DNA from: Alkalihalobacillus pseudalcaliphilus
GTDB taxonomy: Bacteria; Bacillota; Bacilli; Bacillales; Bacillaceae_D
Assembly (NCBI RefSeq): GCF_028610675.1
Contig: NZ_JAQQWS010000009.1
Coordinates: 1-64,000 of the forward strand
Length of the DNA: 64,000 bases
Direction: 5' to 3'
Positions 62,793 through 64,000 of this stretch are shown piece by piece (positions within the stretch are counted from its first letter, which is position 1; each line of letters starts with the position of its first letter). A model generated the notes under the pieces. It had not been told where the DNA came from, did not search any database, and saw nothing but the letters and a program-made list of their open reading frames with translations. Both the position numbers and the translations under genes were made by a program.

Positions 62793-62829
62793 ATCAAATA
62801 AAAAATCCACTCACAGTTGAATGGATTAT
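62793..62829 (-). terminator. Terminator or attenuator between dehydratase and sugar transferase
   Basis: On the minus strand AATCCATTC pairs with GAGTGGATT around a short loop and is followed by TTTTTATTTG. It may end transcription from the upstream gene or act as partial read-through control of the cluster. Confidence 0.7.
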
Positions 62830-62843
62830 TTATTGACTTGTCT

Positions 62844-64000
62844 TTATTTAACTTGTGCAGCTACCATTAAATCCTGCACTCTAAAATTAGAGATGTCTAA
62901 TAGTTTCTTTCTTAGAATTTCTCTATCTTCCTGTAAAAAGCTTTCTAATAAATCATACGTCACATTAATATTAACCGGCGGAGTCTTCCCACGATAAATC
63001 TTCGGATACACCTGCTCTGAATGCACTTCATCCTTACTTAACAGTTCTTCAAACATTTTCTCACCTGGACGCATCCCTGTAAAGGTAACCGGAATTTCTT
63101 CCTCTGTGTATCCAGATAAACGAATTAAGTTTTTCGCTAAATCGACGATTTTAACTGGTTCTCCCATATCGAGGACGAATACTTCGCCACCTTCTGCCAA
63201 AGAACCTGCCTGTAAGACAAGTCTTGAAGCTTCTGGAATTGTCATGAAGTAACGAATCATGTCTGGGTGTGTGACCGTTACCGGTCCACCGTTTTTAATT
63301 TGCTGTTTGAATAACGGAATCACGCTACCGCGACTACCGAGTACATTACCAAATCGGACCGCAACGAATCGTGTATCACTGATCATATCCATATGCTGAA
63401 CAATCATTTCTGCGATTCGTTTCGTTGCTCCCATTACACTGGTTGGATTGACCGCCTTATCGGTTGAAACCATCACAAATGTATTAACACCTGTAGAGCT
63501 AGAAGCCTCAGCGACATTTTTAGTGCCAATGACGTTATTTTTAACGGCTTCTTCAGGGTTTCTTTCCATTAAAGGCACATGCTTATGGGCAGCGGCATGG
63601 AAAACAACATGTGGTTGACGCTGCTCCATTATCGCAAATATCTTCTCGCGATCCTGAACATCAGCAATTTCTGTATCAATATTTAAGTCAGGAATATTCC
63701 TTCTCAATTCCATTTCAATCGAATAAATACTGTTCTCACCATGACCTAATAATACGAGCTCCTTAGGAGAAAAACGAGCAAGCTGTCGGCAAATCTCCGA
63801 ACCAATTGAACCGCCTGCACCTGTAACAAGAATGGTTTTATTCGTAATATAATCAGCAATACCGTCGATATCTAATTTTACAGGATCTCGTCCAAGTAAA
63901 TCTTCAACCTCAACATCTTTAAAGTGATTGACAGATACATTACCTAACATCAAATCTTCAATTCTAGGTAAGATTTGCGTTTTTGCTTCTGTCTTCGAGC
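62844..64000 (-). CDS. Nucleoside-diphosphate-sugar 4,6-dehydratase, membrane type (partial)
   Basis: The frame stays open to the right edge: codons before the first in-frame TTG/ATG read TEAKTQILPRIEDLMLGNVS, the usual linker of long EpsC/CapD/PglF-type proteins. So this is the C-terminal 385 residues of a larger protein whose membrane half lies outside. VTGAGGSIGSEICRQ, KHVPLME, VMVSTDKAVNPTSVMGATKR and RFGNVLGSRGSVIP are the dehydratase motifs; the usual Tyr of Y-x3-K is Met (MGATK), as expected in this family. It converts a UDP-HexNAc to its 4-keto-6-deoxy form. Confidence 0.93.
   Translation of the reverse strand, partial: SKTEAKTQILPRIEDLMLGNVSVNHFKDVEVEDLLGRDPVKLDIDGIADYITNKTILVTGAGGSIGSEICRQLARFSPKELVLLGHGENSIYSIEMELRRNIPDLNIDTEIADVQDREKIFAIMEQRQPHVVFHAAAHKHVPLMERNPEEAVKNNVIGTKNVAEASSSTGVNTFVMVSTDKAVNPTSVMGATKRIAEMIVQHMDMISDTRFVAVRFGNVLGSRGSVIPLFKQQIKNGGPVTVTHPDMIRYFMTIPEASRLVLQAGSLAEGGEVFVLDMGEPVKIVDLAKNLIRLSGYTEEEIPVTFTGMRPGEKMFEELLSKDEVHSEQVYPKIYRGKTPPVNINVTYDLLESFLQEDREILRKKLLDISNFRVQDLMVAAQVK

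Overview
The window looks like a low-GC Gram-positive chromosome, most likely a Bacillaceae member. The supporting signs are strong AGGAGG-type ribosome-binding sites, frequent GTG/TTG starts, lipobox lipoproteins, a ComK protein, a GlpP antiterminator, CcpA-type cre sites, YesM/YesN-type regulation and ABC sugar transporters without their own ATPase. No rRNA, tRNA, phage, intact transposase or CRISPR array was seen. A 100-N gap near the left end interrupts a tandem repeat.

Left part (1-20.4 kb). A minus-strand operon (932-5822) holds a complete CMP-Kdo pathway (kdsD, kdsA, kdsC, kdsB), a KpsS-like capsule Kdo-transferase homologue and a HIT-family hydrolase. Kdo is a hallmark of Gram-negative envelopes, so this is the most unexpected gene set in the window. 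Further on come a VanZ-like protein, galE, two alpha/beta hydrolases, an acyl-reductase-like SDR, an arginase-family protein with an altered metal site, a Na/Pi cotransporter, a NagD-type HAD phosphatase, a PhoU protein and glpP. The intergenic gaps carry six tandem arrays of unrelated sequence. All have a 51-53 bp unit, all are built around an inverted repeat, and all have the pyrimidine-rich strand on top.

Middle part (20.4-45 kb). Three ABC importers are present: a UgpB/A/E-like system near glpP; an AfuA/FbpA-type system with its own ATPase and a co-transcribed YesM/YesN-type two-component system; and an LplA/B/C-like system with a membrane-bound AraC regulator and a perfect cre site. A 1180-residue secreted lamin-tail/fibronectin-III protein and several lipoproteins lie between them. 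Several very small minus-strand genes with good ribosome-binding sites are broken by a stop or a frameshift yet still have terminators. A strongly folded multi-hairpin element lies at 40801-40933.

Right part (45-64 kb). A three-gene DUF488-DUF488-OB-like cluster has an apparent ATT start on its first gene. A ComK paralogue broken by one amber codon lies about 2 kb from a second, intact but short ComK. From 53.2 kb to the right edge runs a minus-strand Wzx/Wzy-type polysaccharide cluster: a nucleotide-sugar dehydratase (cut by the edge), initiating sugar-phosphate transferase, SDR epimerase, two GT2 glycosyltransferases, two LicD proteins with a cytidylyltransferase, pyruvyl transferase, flippase and polymerase. 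Its middle section is visibly more AT-rich than the rest, suggesting acquisition by transfer. The Kdo operon and this cluster together suggest an elaborate surface polysaccharide; whether they make one polymer cannot be decided from sequence alone.
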